Shown: positions 51,807 to 62,700, counted from the first letter of the stretch. The stretch: 64,000 nucleotides of DNA from Chryseobacterium shigense (GCF_014207845.1 NZ_JACHLC010000004.1:214330-278329), one strand, 5' to 3'. The notes: a model not told the origin generated them from the sequence alone. Program-made: numbers and translations.

Positions 51807-54800
51807 TTATTCCTCTAGTCTTACGTCTAATCCAAGACCCTGCAGCTCATGAAGTAATACATTGAATGATTCCGGAATACCTGGTTCAGGCATAGATTCA
51901 CCTTTTGCAATTGCTTCATAAGTTTTCGCTCTACCAATCACGTCATCCGACTTCACAGTCAGGATTTCTCTCAGGATGTTGGATGCTCCAAATGCTTCAA
52001 GAGCCCAAACCTCCATCTCTCCGAATCTCTGACCTCCGAACTGAGCTTTACCTCCTAACGGCTGCTGAGTAATCAATGAGTAAGGACCGATAGAACGTGC
52101 GTGCATCTTATCATCAACCATGTGTCCCAGTTTCAGCATGTAGATTACCCCTACCGTAGCCGGCTGGGTAAATCTTTCCCCGGTACCACCATCATAAAGG
52201 TGAGTGTTACCGAATTTAGGAAGACCTGCTTTCTCTGTATATTCAGTAATTTGGTCAAGAGTTGCTCCGTCAAAGATTGGCGTGGCGAACTTCATTCCTA
52301 ATTTCTGACCAGCCCATCCAAGAACTGTTTCATAGATCTGACCGATGTTCATACGGGAAGGTACCCCAAGTGGATTCAATACGATATCTACCGGTGTTCC
52401 GTCTTCAAGGAATGGCATATCTTCTTCACGAACGATTCTTGAAACGATACCTTTGTTACCGTGACGTCCTGCCATTTTATCTCCTACATTCAGCTTACGT
52501 TTCTTAGCGATATACACTTTAGCCAATTTCATGATACCTGCCGGTAGCTCGTCCCCGATTGAAATAGCAAATTTCTCACGGTTTTTAACTCCCTGGATAT
52601 CGTTGAACTTGATTTTATAGTTGTGAATCAATTGTTTAACCAATTCATTCTTATCGTTATCTACAGTCCAGTCTGCACCGCTTACGTTAACGTAATCTTC
52701 AACTGAAGTCAGTAATTTATGCGTGAATTTCACACCTTTACCGATGATTTCCTCATCAAGGTCGTTAGTAACTCCCTGAGAAGTTTTACCACCTACCAGT
52801 GTATTTAATTTTTCAATTAAAGTGTTTCTCAACTCATCAAACTTAGCCTTGTAAGTGTTTTCAATTTCTTCAAGTTTAAGTTTTTCTTCAGTTCTCTTCT
52901 TTTTATCTTTAATGTTTCTTGAGAACAATTTTTTGTTGATCACAACACCTCTTAGTGAAGAGTCTGCTTTCAATGAAGCATCTTTCACATCACCGGCTTT
53001 GTCACCGAAGATTGCTCTAAGAAGTTTTTCTTCAGGAGTTGGATCAGATTCACCTTTTGGAGTGATCTTACCGATCATGATGTCTCCAGGCTTCACTTCA
53101 GCTCCGATTCTGATCATACCGTTCTCGTCAAGATCTTTGGTCGCTTCTTCAGAAACGTTTGGAATATCTGCTGTAAGCTCTTCCATACCTAGTTTGGTAT
53201 CACGAACTTCCAATGAATATTCATCTACGTGGATTGAAGTAAACCAGTCTTCACGTACAACTTTTTCGTTGATTACGATGGCATCCTCGAAATTGTATCC
53301 TTTCCAAGGCATGAACGCTACCACTAAGTTTCTACCCAATGCCAGTTCTCCGTTTTCAGTAGCATAACCGTCGCAAAGTACCTGTCCTTTCTGTACCGTT
53401 TCACCTACCCTTACGTTTGGTCTCAGGGTAATGGTAGTACTCTGGTTGGTTTTTCTGAATTTGGTAAGGTTATATGTTTTAGTAGCGGATTCGAACTGTA
53501 CTAAGTCTTCGTCTTCGCTTCTTTCATATTTGATAGTGATCTTATCAGCATCTACGTATTCTACAACACCTGTTCCTTCAGCATTGATCAGGATTCTTGA
53601 ATCTTTGGCCACCTGCTGTTCCAGACCTGTACCCACGATTGGAGCTTGTGGCTTCAATAGAGGAACGGCCTGACGCATCATGTTTGATCCCATCAATGCA
53701 CGGTTCGCATCATCATGCTCCAGGAACGGAATTAATGAAGCTGAGATACCGGAAATCTGGTTTGGCGCTACGTCGATAAGGTTAACCTGAGAAGGCTCAA
53801 CTACCGGATAGTCACCATCCAATCTTGCAATAATCCTGTCTGTTAAGAATTCACCGTTATCGTTCAGCTCTACGTTTGCCTGAGCAATTACTTTGTCTTC
53901 TTCATCTTCTGCATTCAGGTAGATAGGATCGGCAGAAAGGTCAATCTTACTGTCTTCTACTTTTCTGTATGGAGTTTCGATGAAACCAAGGCTATTGATC
54001 TTAGCATAGATACCCAGAGATGAAATCAAACCGATGTTTGGTCCTTCCGGAGTTTCAATCGGACAGATTCTTCCGTAGTGGGTATGGTGAACGTCACGAA
54101 CCTCGAAACCTGCTCTTTCTCTTGATAGACCACCAGGCCCTAGTGCAGAAAGTCTACGCTTGTGCGTGATTTCTGATAACGGGTTGGTCTGGTCCATGAA
54201 CTGAGAAAGCTGGTTGGTACCGAAGAACGAGTTAATTACGGATGTTAATGTCTTAGCATTGACAAGATCAAGCGGAGTAAAGATTTCGTTATCTCTAACG
54301 TTCATTCTTTCTTTGATTGTTCTTGCAATTCTTGAAAGACCTACACCGAACTGTCCTGCCAATTGCTCACCAACAGTTTTAATTCTTCTGTTTGATAAGT
54401 GGTCAATATCATCCACCTCAGCCTTAGAGTTTACAAGCTCGATAAGGTGTCTTACGATAGCAATGATATCTTCTTTTGTAAGAACTTCAGTAGTTGTAGG
54501 GATGTTAAGTCCTAATTTTTTGTTTAGTCTGTAACGTCCTACTTCACCCAATGAATATCTCTGCTCTGAGAAGAATAGTTTTTCAATGATTCCTCTTGCT
54601 GTTTCCTCATCTGGCGGATCTGCATTTCTTAACTGACGGTAGATGTACTCTACGGCTTCTTTTTCAGAGTTGGTAGGGTCTTTCTGTAATGTATTCTGAA
54701 TGATAGAGAATTCGTTGCTGTTTTCTTTGTGAATCAGGATAGATTTCACACCAGCATCAAGAATAAGATCTAAGTGTTCTTTTTCAAGAATGGTTTCTCT

Positions 54801-55628
54801 GTCTAAGATGATTTCGTTTCTTTCGATAGAAACTACTTCACCTGTATCTTCGTCTACGAAATCTTCAAACCATGTGTTCAATACTCTCGCAGCCAATGTT
54901 CTTCCTTCTACTTTTTTAAGGGCAGCTTTGGAAACTTTCACTTCTTCAGCAAGGTCGAAGATCTGAAGGATATCTTTATCAGATTCGTAACCGATAGCTC
55001 TTAAAAGGGTAGTTAACGGTAACTTTTTCTTACGGTCGATATACGCGTACATTACGCTGTTGATATCGGTTGTAAATTCCATCCAAGATCCTTTGAAAGG
55101 GATGATTCTTGAATAGTACAGTTTGGTTCCGTTTGCGTGGTAAGTCTGTCCGAAGAATACACCAGGTGAACGGTGTAACTGTGTAACAATAACTCTCTCT
55201 GCACCATTGATGATGAAAGATCCGCTAGGCGTCATATAAGGAACCGGGCCTAAATATACATCCTGAACTACGGTTTGGAAATCTTCGTGTTCAGGGTCTG
55301 TACAATACAATTTAAGTCTTGCTTTAAGAGGCACTGAATACGTCAATCCTCTTTCCACACACTCGTCAATTGAATAACGTGGAGAATCTACCAGATAATC
55401 AAGAAACTCCAATACGAACTGATTTCTGGAATCGGTGATCGGAAAGTTTTCCTGGAAGGTTCTGTACAAACCTTCGTCTGTTCTGTCTTCTGGAAGGGTA
55501 TCAAGCTGGAAAAAATCTCTGAAAGACTCAAGCTGGATGTCCAGGAAGTCAGGAGTGATAATTTTTCCTTTAGCTGATGAGAAGTTAATTCTCTGATTCC
55601 CCCTTGTTGTTGCTGTTGTTTTACTCAT
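51807..55628 (-). CDS. rpoB: DNA-directed RNA polymerase subunit beta, 1273 aa
   Basis: Full-length beta subunit. The rifampicin region (about residues 470-495) reads [29 protein letters not shown]. All main contact residues match the sensitive E. coli form (Q513, D516, H526, S531 by E. coli numbering); only N518T and I530L-type differences are seen. The catalytic [15 protein letters not shown] and C-terminal clamp-anchor [28 protein letters not shown] block ([13 protein letters not shown] here) are intact. It has its own promoter and a leader of about 320 nt. Ordinary housekeeping gene. Confidence 0.99.
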   Translation of the reverse strand: MSKTTATTRGNQRINFSSAKGKIITPDFLDIQLESFRDFFQLDTLPEDRTDEGLYRTFQENFPITDSRNQFVLEFLDYLVDSPRYSIDECVERGLTYSVPLKARLKLYCTDPEHEDFQTVVQDVYLGPVPYMTPSGSFIINGAERVIVTQLHRSPGVFFGQTYHANGTKLYYSRIIPFKGSWMEFTTDINSVMYAYIDRKKKLPLTTLLRAIGYESDKDILQIFDLAEEVKVSKAALKKVEGRTLAARVLNTWFEDFVDEDTGEVVSIERNEIILDRETILEKEHLDLILDAGVKSILIHKENSNEFSIIQNTLQKDPTNSEKEAVEYIYRQLRNADPPDEETARGIIEKLFFSEQRYSLGEVGRYRLNKKLGLNIPTTTEVLTKEDIIAIVRHLIELVNSKAEVDDIDHLSNRRIKTVGEQLAGQFGVGLSRIARTIKERMNVRDNEIFTPLDLVNAKTLTSVINSFFGTNQLSQFMDQTNPLSEITHKRRLSALGPGGLSRERAGFEVRDVHHTHYGRICPIETPEGPNIGLISSLGIYAKINSLGFIETPYRKVEDSKIDLSADPIYLNAEDEEDKVIAQANVELNDNGEFLTDRIIARLDGDYPVVEPSQVNLIDVAPNQISGISASLIPFLEHDDANRALMGSNMMRQAVPLLKPQAPIVGTGLEQQVAKDSRILINAEGTGVVEYVDADKITIKYERSEDEDLVQFESATKTYNLTKFRKTNQSTTITLRPNVRVGETVQKGQVLCDGYATENGELALGRNLVVAFMPWKGYNFEDAIVINEKVVREDWFTSIHVDEYSLEVRDTKLGMEELTADIPNVSEEATKDLDENGMIRIGAEVKPGDIMIGKITPKGESDPTPEEKLLRAIFGDKAGDVKDASLKADSSLRGVVINKKLFSRNIKDKKKRTEEKLKLEEIENTYKAKFDELRNTLIEKLNTLVGGKTSQGVTNDLDEEIIGKGVKFTHKLLTSVEDYVNVSGADWTVDNDKNELVKQLIHNYKIKFNDIQGVKNREKFAISIGDELPAGIMKLAKVYIAKKRKLNVGDKMAGRHGNKGIVSRIVREEDMPFLEDGTPVDIVLNPLGVPSRMNIGQIYETVLGWAGQKLGMKFATPIFDGATLDQITEYTEKAGLPKFGNTHLYDGGTGERFTQPATVGVIYMLKLGHMVDDKMHARSIGPYSLITQQPLGGKAQFGGQRFGEMEVWALEAFGASNILREILTVKSDDVIGRAKTYEAIAKGESMPEPGIPESFNVLLHELQGLGLDVRLEE

Positions 55629-55957
55629 AAAACTTTTAAGAAAGGGTTAAAAAATATTTTGATTTATTAAAAAATATCAGGAGTAGAAGAAAGAAAATGG
55701 AGAAAAGATAAAAGACTTCAAATGTTTGGCGCTATTAGAAATAGTCTTTATTCTTTTTTCTTTATTCTTAGAGTCTTATTCCTAACTGCAACACTGGTAT
55801 ATCTTTTCACAGCGTAATGCAAAATATTTTTATTTACTTTTAAGGCAGAATTTGCCGCAGTATCTATATACGGAAAGACCCTTTCATTTCTCATATGAAA
55901 GAGCTGATTTTCAATATTTTATAGATTTACAAACAATTATTCGCGCCAAAAGAGGGA
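55629..55957 (-). promoter_or_regulatory. long 5' leader of rpoB
   Basis: About 320 nt of transcribed, non-coding sequence between the predicted start and the rpoB ATG. It contains a CTTTCAT/ATGAAAG hairpin (55881-55887/55895-55901) and several AT-rich tracts. No coding frame or recognised riboswitch is seen. It may control translation or attenuation of rpoBC. Confidence 0.45.
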
Positions 55958-55989
55958 CAAAGGTACGAAATTCTATCCACACAAGCAAA
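55958..55989 (-). promoter_or_regulatory. promoter of rpoBC
   Basis: On the minus strand: TTTG (55989-55986), 20 bp, TACCTTTG (55965-55958). Both elements and the spacing match the Bacteroidota housekeeping consensus. Start expected near 55951. Confidence 0.8.
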
Positions 55990-56036
55990 TAAAACTTCTT
56001 CATTCTGAGACTATTAAAATTATTCAAAATAAAAAA

Positions 56037-56058
56037 AGACCGCCCCTAAGGACGGCCT
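56037..56058 (-). terminator. rho-independent terminator after the T9SS surface-protein gene
   Basis: Read on the minus strand, AGGCCGTCC pairs with GGGCGGTCT using two G-U wobbles and is followed by a run of seven Us. It isolates rpoB from the genes upstream. Confidence 0.75.
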
Positions 56059-56082
56059 TCCGCTATATAGAACCTTGAAAAA

Positions 56083-58677
56083 TTATTTTACAATGATCTT
56101 ATAAGATTTCACTGTTGACTTAGTTTCTATTTTCACAATATAAACACCTGTCGGTAGTGAAGCTGTATTGATTTCAGCATTACCTGAGAATTTACCAGAT
56201 TTTACCAATTGCCCCTGAGCAGAGAACAATGTATAAGTTCCTTCTTCTTTAGATTTCACGTTAAGGTTTTCACCTGATTTTACCGGGTTAGGGTATACGT
56301 TGATATCAGTTGCAGTTGAAGTAATGTCTGCATCAGCAATTCCTTTGGCTGCAGATCCATTTTTAGCAAATACAGCGTAAGGTGAAAGTGGAGAGTTAGG
56401 CGCACCTTTCTTCACAAGATCTGTATCTACAACAGCCTGGATACCGTCTCTATCGCTATCAGAAATTGTAGAAATAAATCCACCTCCTAATACATCAAGA
56501 TTGTCTTTACCAATTGCATGCAGATCATAAGCAGATCCGTTGGAAGTAATGTCAATGAAGTCAGGCTCATTGTCACCATCCGTATTTTTAAGGGTATATT
56601 TCAGAGTTCCTGAATCAGGAGATGTTTCTAAAATATCAGCTAAACCATTTTCTCCTACTGCAACTCCGCTATCAATGATACCGTTACGGTCTGCATCGAT
56701 CTGGTTGATTATTGAAGTTGGAATACCAGACTCAAACAGGTCTAAAACACCATCATTATCAGAATCCAGATCCAGGTAGTTTGCAATACCGTCTCCCGGC
56801 ACTTCAACAAATGGTGTAACTCCATCCACATCATCATCTTCAAATTTATTATTGTGGTTAAGATCTTCAATCGCATCTGGAATACCATCGTTATCAGAGT
56901 CAAAATCACAAGCATCAGAAATACCATCACCGTCTGTATCAATAGTTGGAGATTTGTCATTCACTGCTGAACATCCTTCTGCACAATCAGGAATACCATT
57001 ACCATTATTGTCAATGCTGTCATCCCCGTTAGGACATCTGTCGAAACAGTTTGGTACACCGTCATTATCATCATCTTTGCTGGCAAAAGCATTGTAGATG
57101 TTATAGTTTTGAGGGAAACGTATTCCTGTACCGCTATAGAAAGTAACTTTAATACGGTTGAAAGGTTTTGTAGATTTACCTCCTACATAGAATTTGTTTG
57201 AATCTGTAGTGAAGAAATTTCCACTGATCAAACTTCCTGTACTAGTAAAAGAATCTGTTTGAGTATTTCCGTTGTAAAGTGTTACTGTAATATTTTCAAG
57301 TACGCTTACTCCGATAAGGTTAGCTGCTTTTTCCAACGTAAATCCGGCATATGTATTTGCAGGAAGCAAAGAGTTAGTGCTTACTGTAGCATACGATGAG
57401 AAAATACTCAGGAATGATGCTACCGGAAGAGTTGCTGTAGCATAGTTATTTTTGTTAGTATCTACAATGGCTTCAGGATTTGTCATTTTAGCCAGAATAA
57501 GACCAAATAACCCAGGACCAGATGTCCAGCTTCCGCCTGTTACGATATTTCCCGGAATTGCAGAACCGCTTGTCTGAATTTTATCATCACATTCACATGT
57601 TGTTGGCTCTTCAAATGCATAATACACTTTTAAAGATCCTAAATTCACTCCTAAAGTCTGAGTCACTTTTAAACGCACTTCGTTAAATGGTTTTGTTGTA
57701 GCAACTGTTACTTTTTGTTTTCCGGTTCCAAAACCTAAAACTTTTATGTTAATCAAGCCTCCTCCATCAGATAATGCTCTGGAGTCCTGAAGTTTTCCAT
57801 ATAAGTAAGTTTCAATTGTAATATTCTTTAAAAACTCGGCACTTAAAAGTTTTCCTTCATCATCAGGAGAGATTACAAAACCAGCTCTGTTTCCTGCAGG
57901 ATATACCTGGTTTTTATCTAATACTCCTACTGAGTATGATCCAAGAAGACCTGCCGGCAATACGATTGATCCGTAAGAATTTTTATCTCCATCTCCAATT
58001 CTTTCTCTGTTTTGTACATAAGAAAGAGGAGCAATAAAGCTGCTGCTTCCGGATACATTACCGTCTACACCGCTTCCTGCAATAATATCATCACAAGCTC
58101 CGTTATTGTCAACCGGCATTTTTTCCGGATCAAATGCAAACGCGTAGTATACGTTCATTGCACTGAATATAGACAATACGTTAGTTTGATACAATCTTAC
58201 CTCGTTAAAGTCTTTAGTAGTTTTGAAATGAAGGAAAATTCTGTTTTTGCTTCCTCCAAATGCCGGCACTGATAATAATGTGCTGGTTGTAGTAGACTCC
58301 TGAAGTACTCCGTTTTTATAAGTACTGATTCTCAATGAGCTTAACAAGTCTACTGTAATAAAGCTTGTACCTAAATCGATATTAAAACCTGTAATGTATC
58401 CTGCCGGATAAACAGTGTTTGTGTTCTTTACAGAAATACCGTTTCCGCTTACCAAAGAAGCAAAGTTACCCATGCTTACACTGTTATCCAGATTGGCATC
58501 CACAACAGGAGTCATGCTCCCATTATAACATGCTAAACAAATACCTGAATTGTTCACAGGTCTTGCTTCTACCCCCATCCCTCTGATAGGCTCGTACCCT
58601 TGTTGTGCGAATGCTACTGCTGACATAACGAATACCAGTAGCATTGACGACAACTTCTCGAATAATTTTTGTGTCAT
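56083..58677 (-). CDS. large T9SS-secreted protein with TSP3-type calcium repeats, 864 aa
   Basis: Signal peptide MTQKLFEKLSSMLLVFVMSAVAFAQQ. Three related beta-domains of about 170 residues follow, each with a CxxC/CDD start (CLACYNGSM; CDDIIAGSGV; CDDKIQTSGS) and YPAGxxxGFxI-type blocks. Residues about 540-670 carry thrombospondin type 3-like Asp-rich repeats (DDDNDGVPNCFDRCPNGDDS; DTDGDGISDACDFDSDNDG). The C-terminus (INVYPNPVKSGENLNV ... GVYIVKIETKS) is a T9SS type A sorting domain. Expected on the cell surface, possibly calcium-stabilised; ligand unknown. Confidence 0.9.
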   Translation of the reverse strand: MTQKLFEKLSSMLLVFVMSAVAFAQQGYEPIRGMGVEARPVNNSGICLACYNGSMTPVVDANLDNSVSMGNFASLVSGNGISVKNTNTVYPAGYITGFNIDLGTSFITVDLLSSLRISTYKNGVLQESTTTSTLLSVPAFGGSKNRIFLHFKTTKDFNEVRLYQTNVLSIFSAMNVYYAFAFDPEKMPVDNNGACDDIIAGSGVDGNVSGSSSFIAPLSYVQNRERIGDGDKNSYGSIVLPAGLLGSYSVGVLDKNQVYPAGNRAGFVISPDDEGKLLSAEFLKNITIETYLYGKLQDSRALSDGGGLINIKVLGFGTGKQKVTVATTKPFNEVRLKVTQTLGVNLGSLKVYYAFEEPTTCECDDKIQTSGSAIPGNIVTGGSWTSGPGLFGLILAKMTNPEAIVDTNKNNYATATLPVASFLSIFSSYATVSTNSLLPANTYAGFTLEKAANLIGVSVLENITVTLYNGNTQTDSFTSTGSLISGNFFTTDSNKFYVGGKSTKPFNRIKVTFYSGTGIRFPQNYNIYNAFASKDDDNDGVPNCFDRCPNGDDSIDNNGNGIPDCAEGCSAVNDKSPTIDTDGDGISDACDFDSDNDGIPDAIEDLNHNNKFEDDDVDGVTPFVEVPGDGIANYLDLDSDNDGVLDLFESGIPTSIINQIDADRNGIIDSGVAVGENGLADILETSPDSGTLKYTLKNTDGDNEPDFIDITSNGSAYDLHAIGKDNLDVLGGGFISTISDSDRDGIQAVVDTDLVKKGAPNSPLSPYAVFAKNGSAAKGIADADITSTATDINVYPNPVKSGENLNVKSKEEGTYTLFSAQGQLVKSGKFSGNAEINTASLPTGVYIVKIETKSTVKSYKIIVK

Positions 58678-58708
58678 TTTTTATTTATTTATTTGCGTTT
58701 TGAAATTT

Positions 58709-60184
58709 TTAATTTGTGATAGCAGCACTATTGTTCAGAACTTCCCATCTGTAACTTACCGGACTGGCTGAGTTCTTCACACATCCTTCTATATTTCCTT
58801 TTCCGGTACTGTTTACTCTGTATCTTATAGTACCCTGATTGTTTGCTCCACAATCCTGCGGATAGTTTGAGTTGTTATTAGTTGTTAAAACAGCACCAAG
58901 ACTATCTCCCAGGGTAATAGCTCCTTCTACATTTACCATTTCAGGATATTTCATTACACTCCAGTTAGCAGCCCCTGTCTCAGGAGTATAGGTACCTCCA
59001 AAAAAGACCTTTGTACCCTGTTTAACAGTTGTATTATTATTACCAACAAAAAGATGATTTGAATTTTGATAGTTTGATGTATTTACCTGGCGCGAACCCA
59101 TCACACCCGAACCACCTGGAGAAGTAACTCCAAGGTATACGTTATTGGAATGATTGGAAACAAATCCCGCCCCGAAAAGTGCATTGTTGTTCACATTACC
59201 CCCTGTAGCATCTGTTGTAAGTCCAGATCCGAAAATAAGGTTCCCTAAACTCTGATTAGAAGGGCCTATCATGCTATTACCAGCACCAAAGATCATAGGC
59301 TGGCTTGCTCCTACTGCTGAAACTGTATTTCCATCTCCAAAAATCAGTGCTGAGCTTATAGTGGATGTATTATTGGTACCCATCAAAAAGTTAGCAGCCA
59401 ATACAGCTCCGGTTGTTACTCTGTTTCCTTTTCCAAAAGTAAAGTTAGCTCCACCTCCTGCTGTTCCTGCTATCTGGTTATCACTACCAATCGCATAGTT
59501 GGCAAAAAGGTTTCCTGTTCTTGGGTTACTTACAATATTACTTTGTCCTATTGCAACGGTATTATAACTTCCGGTTGCATTATTTCCTGCTCCTAACAAA
59601 ATTGAATTATTGGCATTAGCTCCCGGTGCAGTGTTAAATGTATTTGTATTACCCCATGATAAACCGGATGTTGTCTCTCCCCCACCTGCTAATGTTCCTG
59701 TACTGTTCAGAATTCCATGAGTTTTATTGGCAGTTACAATAATTAAATCATCAGTAGCTCCTTGAGTTCCAAGATAATTATTATTTGCATCCGGAGCAGA
59801 ACCCAAAGTCTGGGCTACAGCAGTACTGATTTCATTATCTGCATTTCCTTTCAGTTTCCACTCTGTCCCGGTTTGTTTTTGCCATAATGTACCATCAAAA
59901 TAATAGTATCCTGCGGTATTTACATTAATTGTAACACCAGCTGGAGTAGCATTGATTGTTGTAACATATACCAAAGCTCCTGTTTGAGCTGCCGCATATG
60001 TCTTAGCAGCCAACTGACTTAGCGTAAGTCTTGGCGCAATAATACCATCAGGCTTAGTTGTAACTGTAGGAAATCCTACAACATCCATGGTTGCCTGAGG
60101 TTGATTTGTATTAAAGCCAACCTGTGCGTTCATCAGATACCCGGTAAAGGATATAGCCGCGATCGTTAATAATTTGCTTTTCAT
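58709..60184 (-). CDS. secreted beta-roll repeat protein, paralogue of the 42.5-kb protein, 491 aa
   Basis: Signal peptide ending LMNAQ, then VGFNTNQPQATMDVVG, the same kind of opening as the protein at 42500, and GYYYFDGTLWQKQTG matching its YYYFDGSSWVK block. The centre (about residues 175-370) is rich in N-T/S-x-G-x-N repeats (GAGNNATGSYNTVAIGQ; FGDGNTVSAVG; FGAGNSMIGPS), again YadA-head-like. The C-terminus contains a Cys pair (CGANNQGTIRY; IEGCVKNSAS). No sorting domain is recognised. It lies 31 bp upstream of the T9SS gene, probably in one operon. Confidence 0.85.
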   Translation of the reverse strand: MKSKLLTIAAISFTGYLMNAQVGFNTNQPQATMDVVGFPTVTTKPDGIIAPRLTLSQLAAKTYAAAQTGALVYVTTINATPAGVTINVNTAGYYYFDGTLWQKQTGTEWKLKGNADNEISTAVAQTLGSAPDANNNYLGTQGATDDLIIVTANKTHGILNSTGTLAGGGETTSGLSWGNTNTFNTAPGANANNSILLGAGNNATGSYNTVAIGQSNIVSNPRTGNLFANYAIGSDNQIAGTAGGGANFTFGKGNRVTTGAVLAANFLMGTNNTSTISSALIFGDGNTVSAVGASQPMIFGAGNSMIGPSNQSLGNLIFGSGLTTDATGGNVNNNALFGAGFVSNHSNNVYLGVTSPGGSGVMGSRQVNTSNYQNSNHLFVGNNNTTVKQGTKVFFGGTYTPETGAANWSVMKYPEMVNVEGAITLGDSLGAVLTTNNNSNYPQDCGANNQGTIRYRVNSTGKGNIEGCVKNSASPVSYRWEVLNNSAAITN

Positions 60185-60229
60185 TAATAAGATATTTGTT
60201 GTTTTTTTGTTTTTTTAGGATATAGGAAT

Positions 60230-60260
60230 CCTTTTTCACTTCCAAAAGAAAGTGGAAAGG
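60230..60260 (-). terminator. hairpin upstream of the beta-roll gene
   Basis: CCTTTTTCACTT (60230-60241) pairs imperfectly with AAGTGGAAAGG (60250-60260). It lies between the small exported-protein gene and the beta-roll gene and may terminate the former. Confidence 0.4.
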
Positions 60261-60305
60261 AATAGTTTTCGTCAAGATAAATGGAAGCTTTCTGCCTTTA
60301 AATGA

Positions 60306-60692
60306 TTAAGATAATTTATCCGGAAATTCAATTATAAAGTCAAAACCTCCCAACCTTTTCGGGTCTTCAACATAATATGAATCGGGTTTATGCTGTTTAA
60401 TAATTTCTACATTTCCGCATAGTGAATCCTGAATCTCTCTGAGATCAGCAAACAACTCTTCCATTTCCATAGAAACATTAATAACAGCAGGAACTTTATC
60501 TTTTTCTGAGTATTTTGAATATTCATCAGCTTTAAGATCAAAACTGCAGGTTTCATAAAAGCAGTTGAGTGCAACAGTAGGGTTTTGTACTGTTAGTGAC
60601 GAATTAATGTAATTTTCTACCTGCCCCGCAAATAACATATTAATACAACATGCTATAGCAAAGCCATAGAAGATAAAGTAACTTCTTTCCAA
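60306..60692 (-). CDS. small exported hypothetical protein, about 128 aa
   Basis: The frame extends to 60740, but a TATATTTG promoter box lies inside that part, so I choose the TTG read from 60692 (LERSYFIFYGFAIACCINMLFAG), which begins a signal peptide or anchor. The mature part has paired cysteines (CFYETCSF) and a helical acidic region (VSMEMEELFADLREIQDSLCGNVEII). Family not recognised. Low GC. It sits between the ribosomal protein operon and the surface-protein genes. Confidence 0.55.
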   Translation of the reverse strand: MERSYFIFYGFAIACCINMLFAGQVENYINSSLTVQNPTVALNCFYETCSFDLKADEYSKYSEKDKVPAVINVSMEMEELFADLREIQDSLCGNVEIIKQHKPDSYYVEDPKRLGGFDFIIEFPDKLS

Positions 60693-60720
60693 ATTTATGT
60701 ATGTGTGTTTTTTTTCGGTA

Positions 60721-60728
60721 CAAATATA
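60721..60728 (-). promoter_or_regulatory. -7 promoter element of the small exported-protein gene
   Basis: TATATTTG on the minus strand, about 29 bp before the chosen TTG start. The -33 element is not well placed. Confidence 0.45.
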
Positions 60729-60920
60729 GTAAATTTTCAATTAAAATACCTTTTTAATATTAAATTTAAATGAAAAATAAACTATACTATAAATAATAGT
60801 TACATGAATTACGAAAAAATTATCAAATAGATAAAAATAATTAAATATAAAACAACATTACACAAGCATATATGGATAATGTTGTAAAATTTAAATAGAA
60901 AAAAATTGATAAAAAACAAA

Positions 60921-60946
60921 AAACCCGAACATTACTGTCCGGGTTT
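60921..60946 (-). terminator. terminator of the rplKAJL operon
   Basis: AAACCCGAAC (60921-60930) pairs with GTCCGGGTTT (60937-60946); the minus-strand RNA gains a U-run from the upstream As. It lies 22 bp beyond the rplL stop, so the ribosomal transcript ends here and does not continue to rpoB. Confidence 0.75.
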
Positions 60947-60967
60947 CTTATTTTATAGTAAATTGAA

Positions 60968-61339
60968 TTATTTCAATTCTACTTCAGCACCAGCTTCTTC
61001 TAATTGCTTCTTAAGAGCTTCAGCTTCGTCTTTAGATACACCTTGCTTGATTGGAGCAGGAGCACCGTCTACGATATCTTTAGCTTCTTTAAGACCAGCA
61101 CCAGTTAAATCTTTTACCAATTTAACGATAGCCAATTTAGAAGCACCTGCAGACTTAAGAATTACATCGAATTCAGTCTTTTCTTCAGCAGCATCACCTC
61201 CTGCACCACCTGCAGCAACTACTACAGCAGCAGCAGCTGGCTCAATTCCGTACTCATCCTTAAGGATAGCAGCTAATTCATTTACGTCTTTTACTGTTAG
61301 GTTTACTAGCGTTTCAGCTAAATTTTTTAAATCTGACAT
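60968..61339 (-). CDS. rplL: 50S ribosomal protein L7/L12, 123 aa
   Basis: Stalk protein that recruits translation factors. N-terminal dimer domain ([30 protein letters not shown]), Ala/Gly-rich hinge (about residues 35-52) and C-terminal factor-binding domain [39 protein letters not shown] (each in parts) are complete. Last gene of rplKAJL; followed by a terminator rather than rpoB. Confidence 0.99.
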   Translation of the reverse strand: MSDLKNLAETLVNLTVKDVNELAAILKDEYGIEPAAAAVVVAAGGAGGDAAEEKTEFDVILKSAGASKLAIVKLVKDLTGAGLKEAKDIVDGAPAPIKQGVSKDEAEALKKQLEEAGAEVELK

Positions 61340-61385
61340 TGTTGTAATGTTTTTGTTGATTATTTATTTAATTTTTTGAGAGTAA

Positions 61386-61979
61386 TTATTCAGCAGCTGG
61401 CGTTTCGTCAGTGCTTTCTGCAACAGGAGCTTCCGGAGCTTCAGCAGCAGGAGTTTCTTCTACAGCAGGTGCAGCTTCTTCAGCTTTAGCTTCTCCTGTT
61501 TCAGATTTGTTTTGAAGAGCAGAAACAACTCTTTGAATTGGAGACTGAAGTAATCCGATGATTTCACCTATCATTTCTTCTCTAGACTTAATGCTTACTA
61601 ATGCATCAAGGTTGTTGTCACCAACATAGAAAGTTTCCTGTACGAAAGCAGACTTCAACGCCGGCTTTTCATCTTTCTTTCTAAAGTCTTTGATTAATTT
61701 TGCAGGAGCATTAGCTGTTTCAGCAATCATTAAAGCAGAGTTTCCTTTGAAAGTATCAAACATTTCAGAGAAATCTACTCCGTCAATCTGCTCCATTGCT
61801 TTTTGTAAAAGTGTATTTTTCACCACTTTCACTTTGATATTCTGCTTGAAAGCCTGTCTTCTGAAATCTGAAGATTTAGCAGCATTCAAACCTTCCAGAT
61901 CTGCTACATAAACTACTTTAGCATCCTGAAGCAAATCTTTGATCTCTTGTATTGCTACAACTTTTTGGTCTTTTGTCAT
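61386..61979 (-). CDS. rplJ: 50S ribosomal protein L10, 197 aa
   Basis: Base of the L7/L12 stalk. Residues 1-165 fit L10 (KVVAIQEIKDLLQDAKVVYVADLEGLNAAKSSDFRRQAFKQNIKVKVVKN, in parts; GNSALMIAETANAPAKLIKDF). A C-terminal extension of about 30 residues is very rich in Ala, Glu and Pro (EEAAPAVEETPAAEAPEAP), as in many Flavobacteriia, and gives a size above the E. coli form (165 aa). Lies 46 bp before rplL. Confidence 0.98.
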   Translation of the reverse strand: MTKDQKVVAIQEIKDLLQDAKVVYVADLEGLNAAKSSDFRRQAFKQNIKVKVVKNTLLQKAMEQIDGVDFSEMFDTFKGNSALMIAETANAPAKLIKDFRKKDEKPALKSAFVQETFYVGDNNLDALVSIKSREEMIGEIIGLLQSPIQRVVSALQNKSETGEAKAEEAAPAVEETPAAEAPEAPVAESTDETPAAE

Positions 61980-61996
61980 TGTCTTAAGGATTTATA

Positions 61997-62689
61997 TTAG
62001 TTAACAGATTTAGTATCAATTGCAATACCCGGGCTCATTGTAGAAGACAAATAAATGCTTTTTACATAAGTACCTTTAGCAGCAGTTGGTTTCATTTTGA
62101 TCAAAGTCTGGATCAATTCCTGAGCATTTTCCTTGATTTTAGCAGCATCGAAAGATACTTTACCAATACCAGCGTGGATAATACCGTATTTATCAACTTT
62201 GAAGTCAATTTTACCTGCTTTTACTTCAGCTACTGCTTTACCAATTTCCATCGTTACAGTTCCTGATTTAGGGTTAGGCATAAGACCTCTTGGACCTAAT
62301 ACTCTACCTAACGGACCTAATTTACCCATAACAGCCGGCATCGTAACGATAACGTCAACATCTGTCCAACCTTCTTTTATTTTTTGCAGGTACTCGTCAA
62401 GACCTACATAATCAGCTCCAGCTTCTTTTGCTTCAGCTTCTTTATCTGGTGTAACAAGTGCTAAAACTTTAACATCTTTACCAGTACCGTGAGGAAGAGA
62501 TACTACACCTCTTACCATTTGGTTTGCTTTTCTTGGATCTACACCCAATCTTACAGCGATATCTACAGAAGCATCAAACTTTGTAGTGTTTACTTCTTTT
62601 ACAAGAGCAGAACCTTCTTCAAGGTTATAGATTCTTCCTTTTTCTACTTTGCTTAAAGCTTCCTTTTGCTTTTTAGTCAATTTTGCCAT
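61997..62689 (-). CDS. rplA: 50S ribosomal protein L1, 230 aa
   Basis: Two-domain L1 with the signature [20 protein letters not shown] at the start, [25 protein letters not shown], and [20 protein letters not shown] (family PROSITE-type block). It forms the mobile L1 stalk and in many bacteria represses its own operon. Lies 17 bp upstream of rplJ. Confidence 0.99.
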   Translation of the reverse strand: MAKLTKKQKEALSKVEKGRIYNLEEGSALVKEVNTTKFDASVDIAVRLGVDPRKANQMVRGVVSLPHGTGKDVKVLALVTPDKEAEAKEAGADYVGLDEYLQKIKEGWTDVDVIVTMPAVMGKLGPLGRVLGPRGLMPNPKSGTVTMEIGKAVAEVKAGKIDFKVDKYGIIHAGIGKVSFDAAKIKENAQELIQTLIKMKPTAAKGTYVKSIYLSSTMSPGIAIDTKSVN

Positions 62690-62700
62690 TTCTAATAGTT

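Noticed and set aside
52855..53367. Long plus-strand frame opposite rpoB (and similar ones opposite rpoC, rplL and rplA)
   Set aside because: These are antisense shadows of strongly conserved genes, with low-complexity Ser-rich translations.
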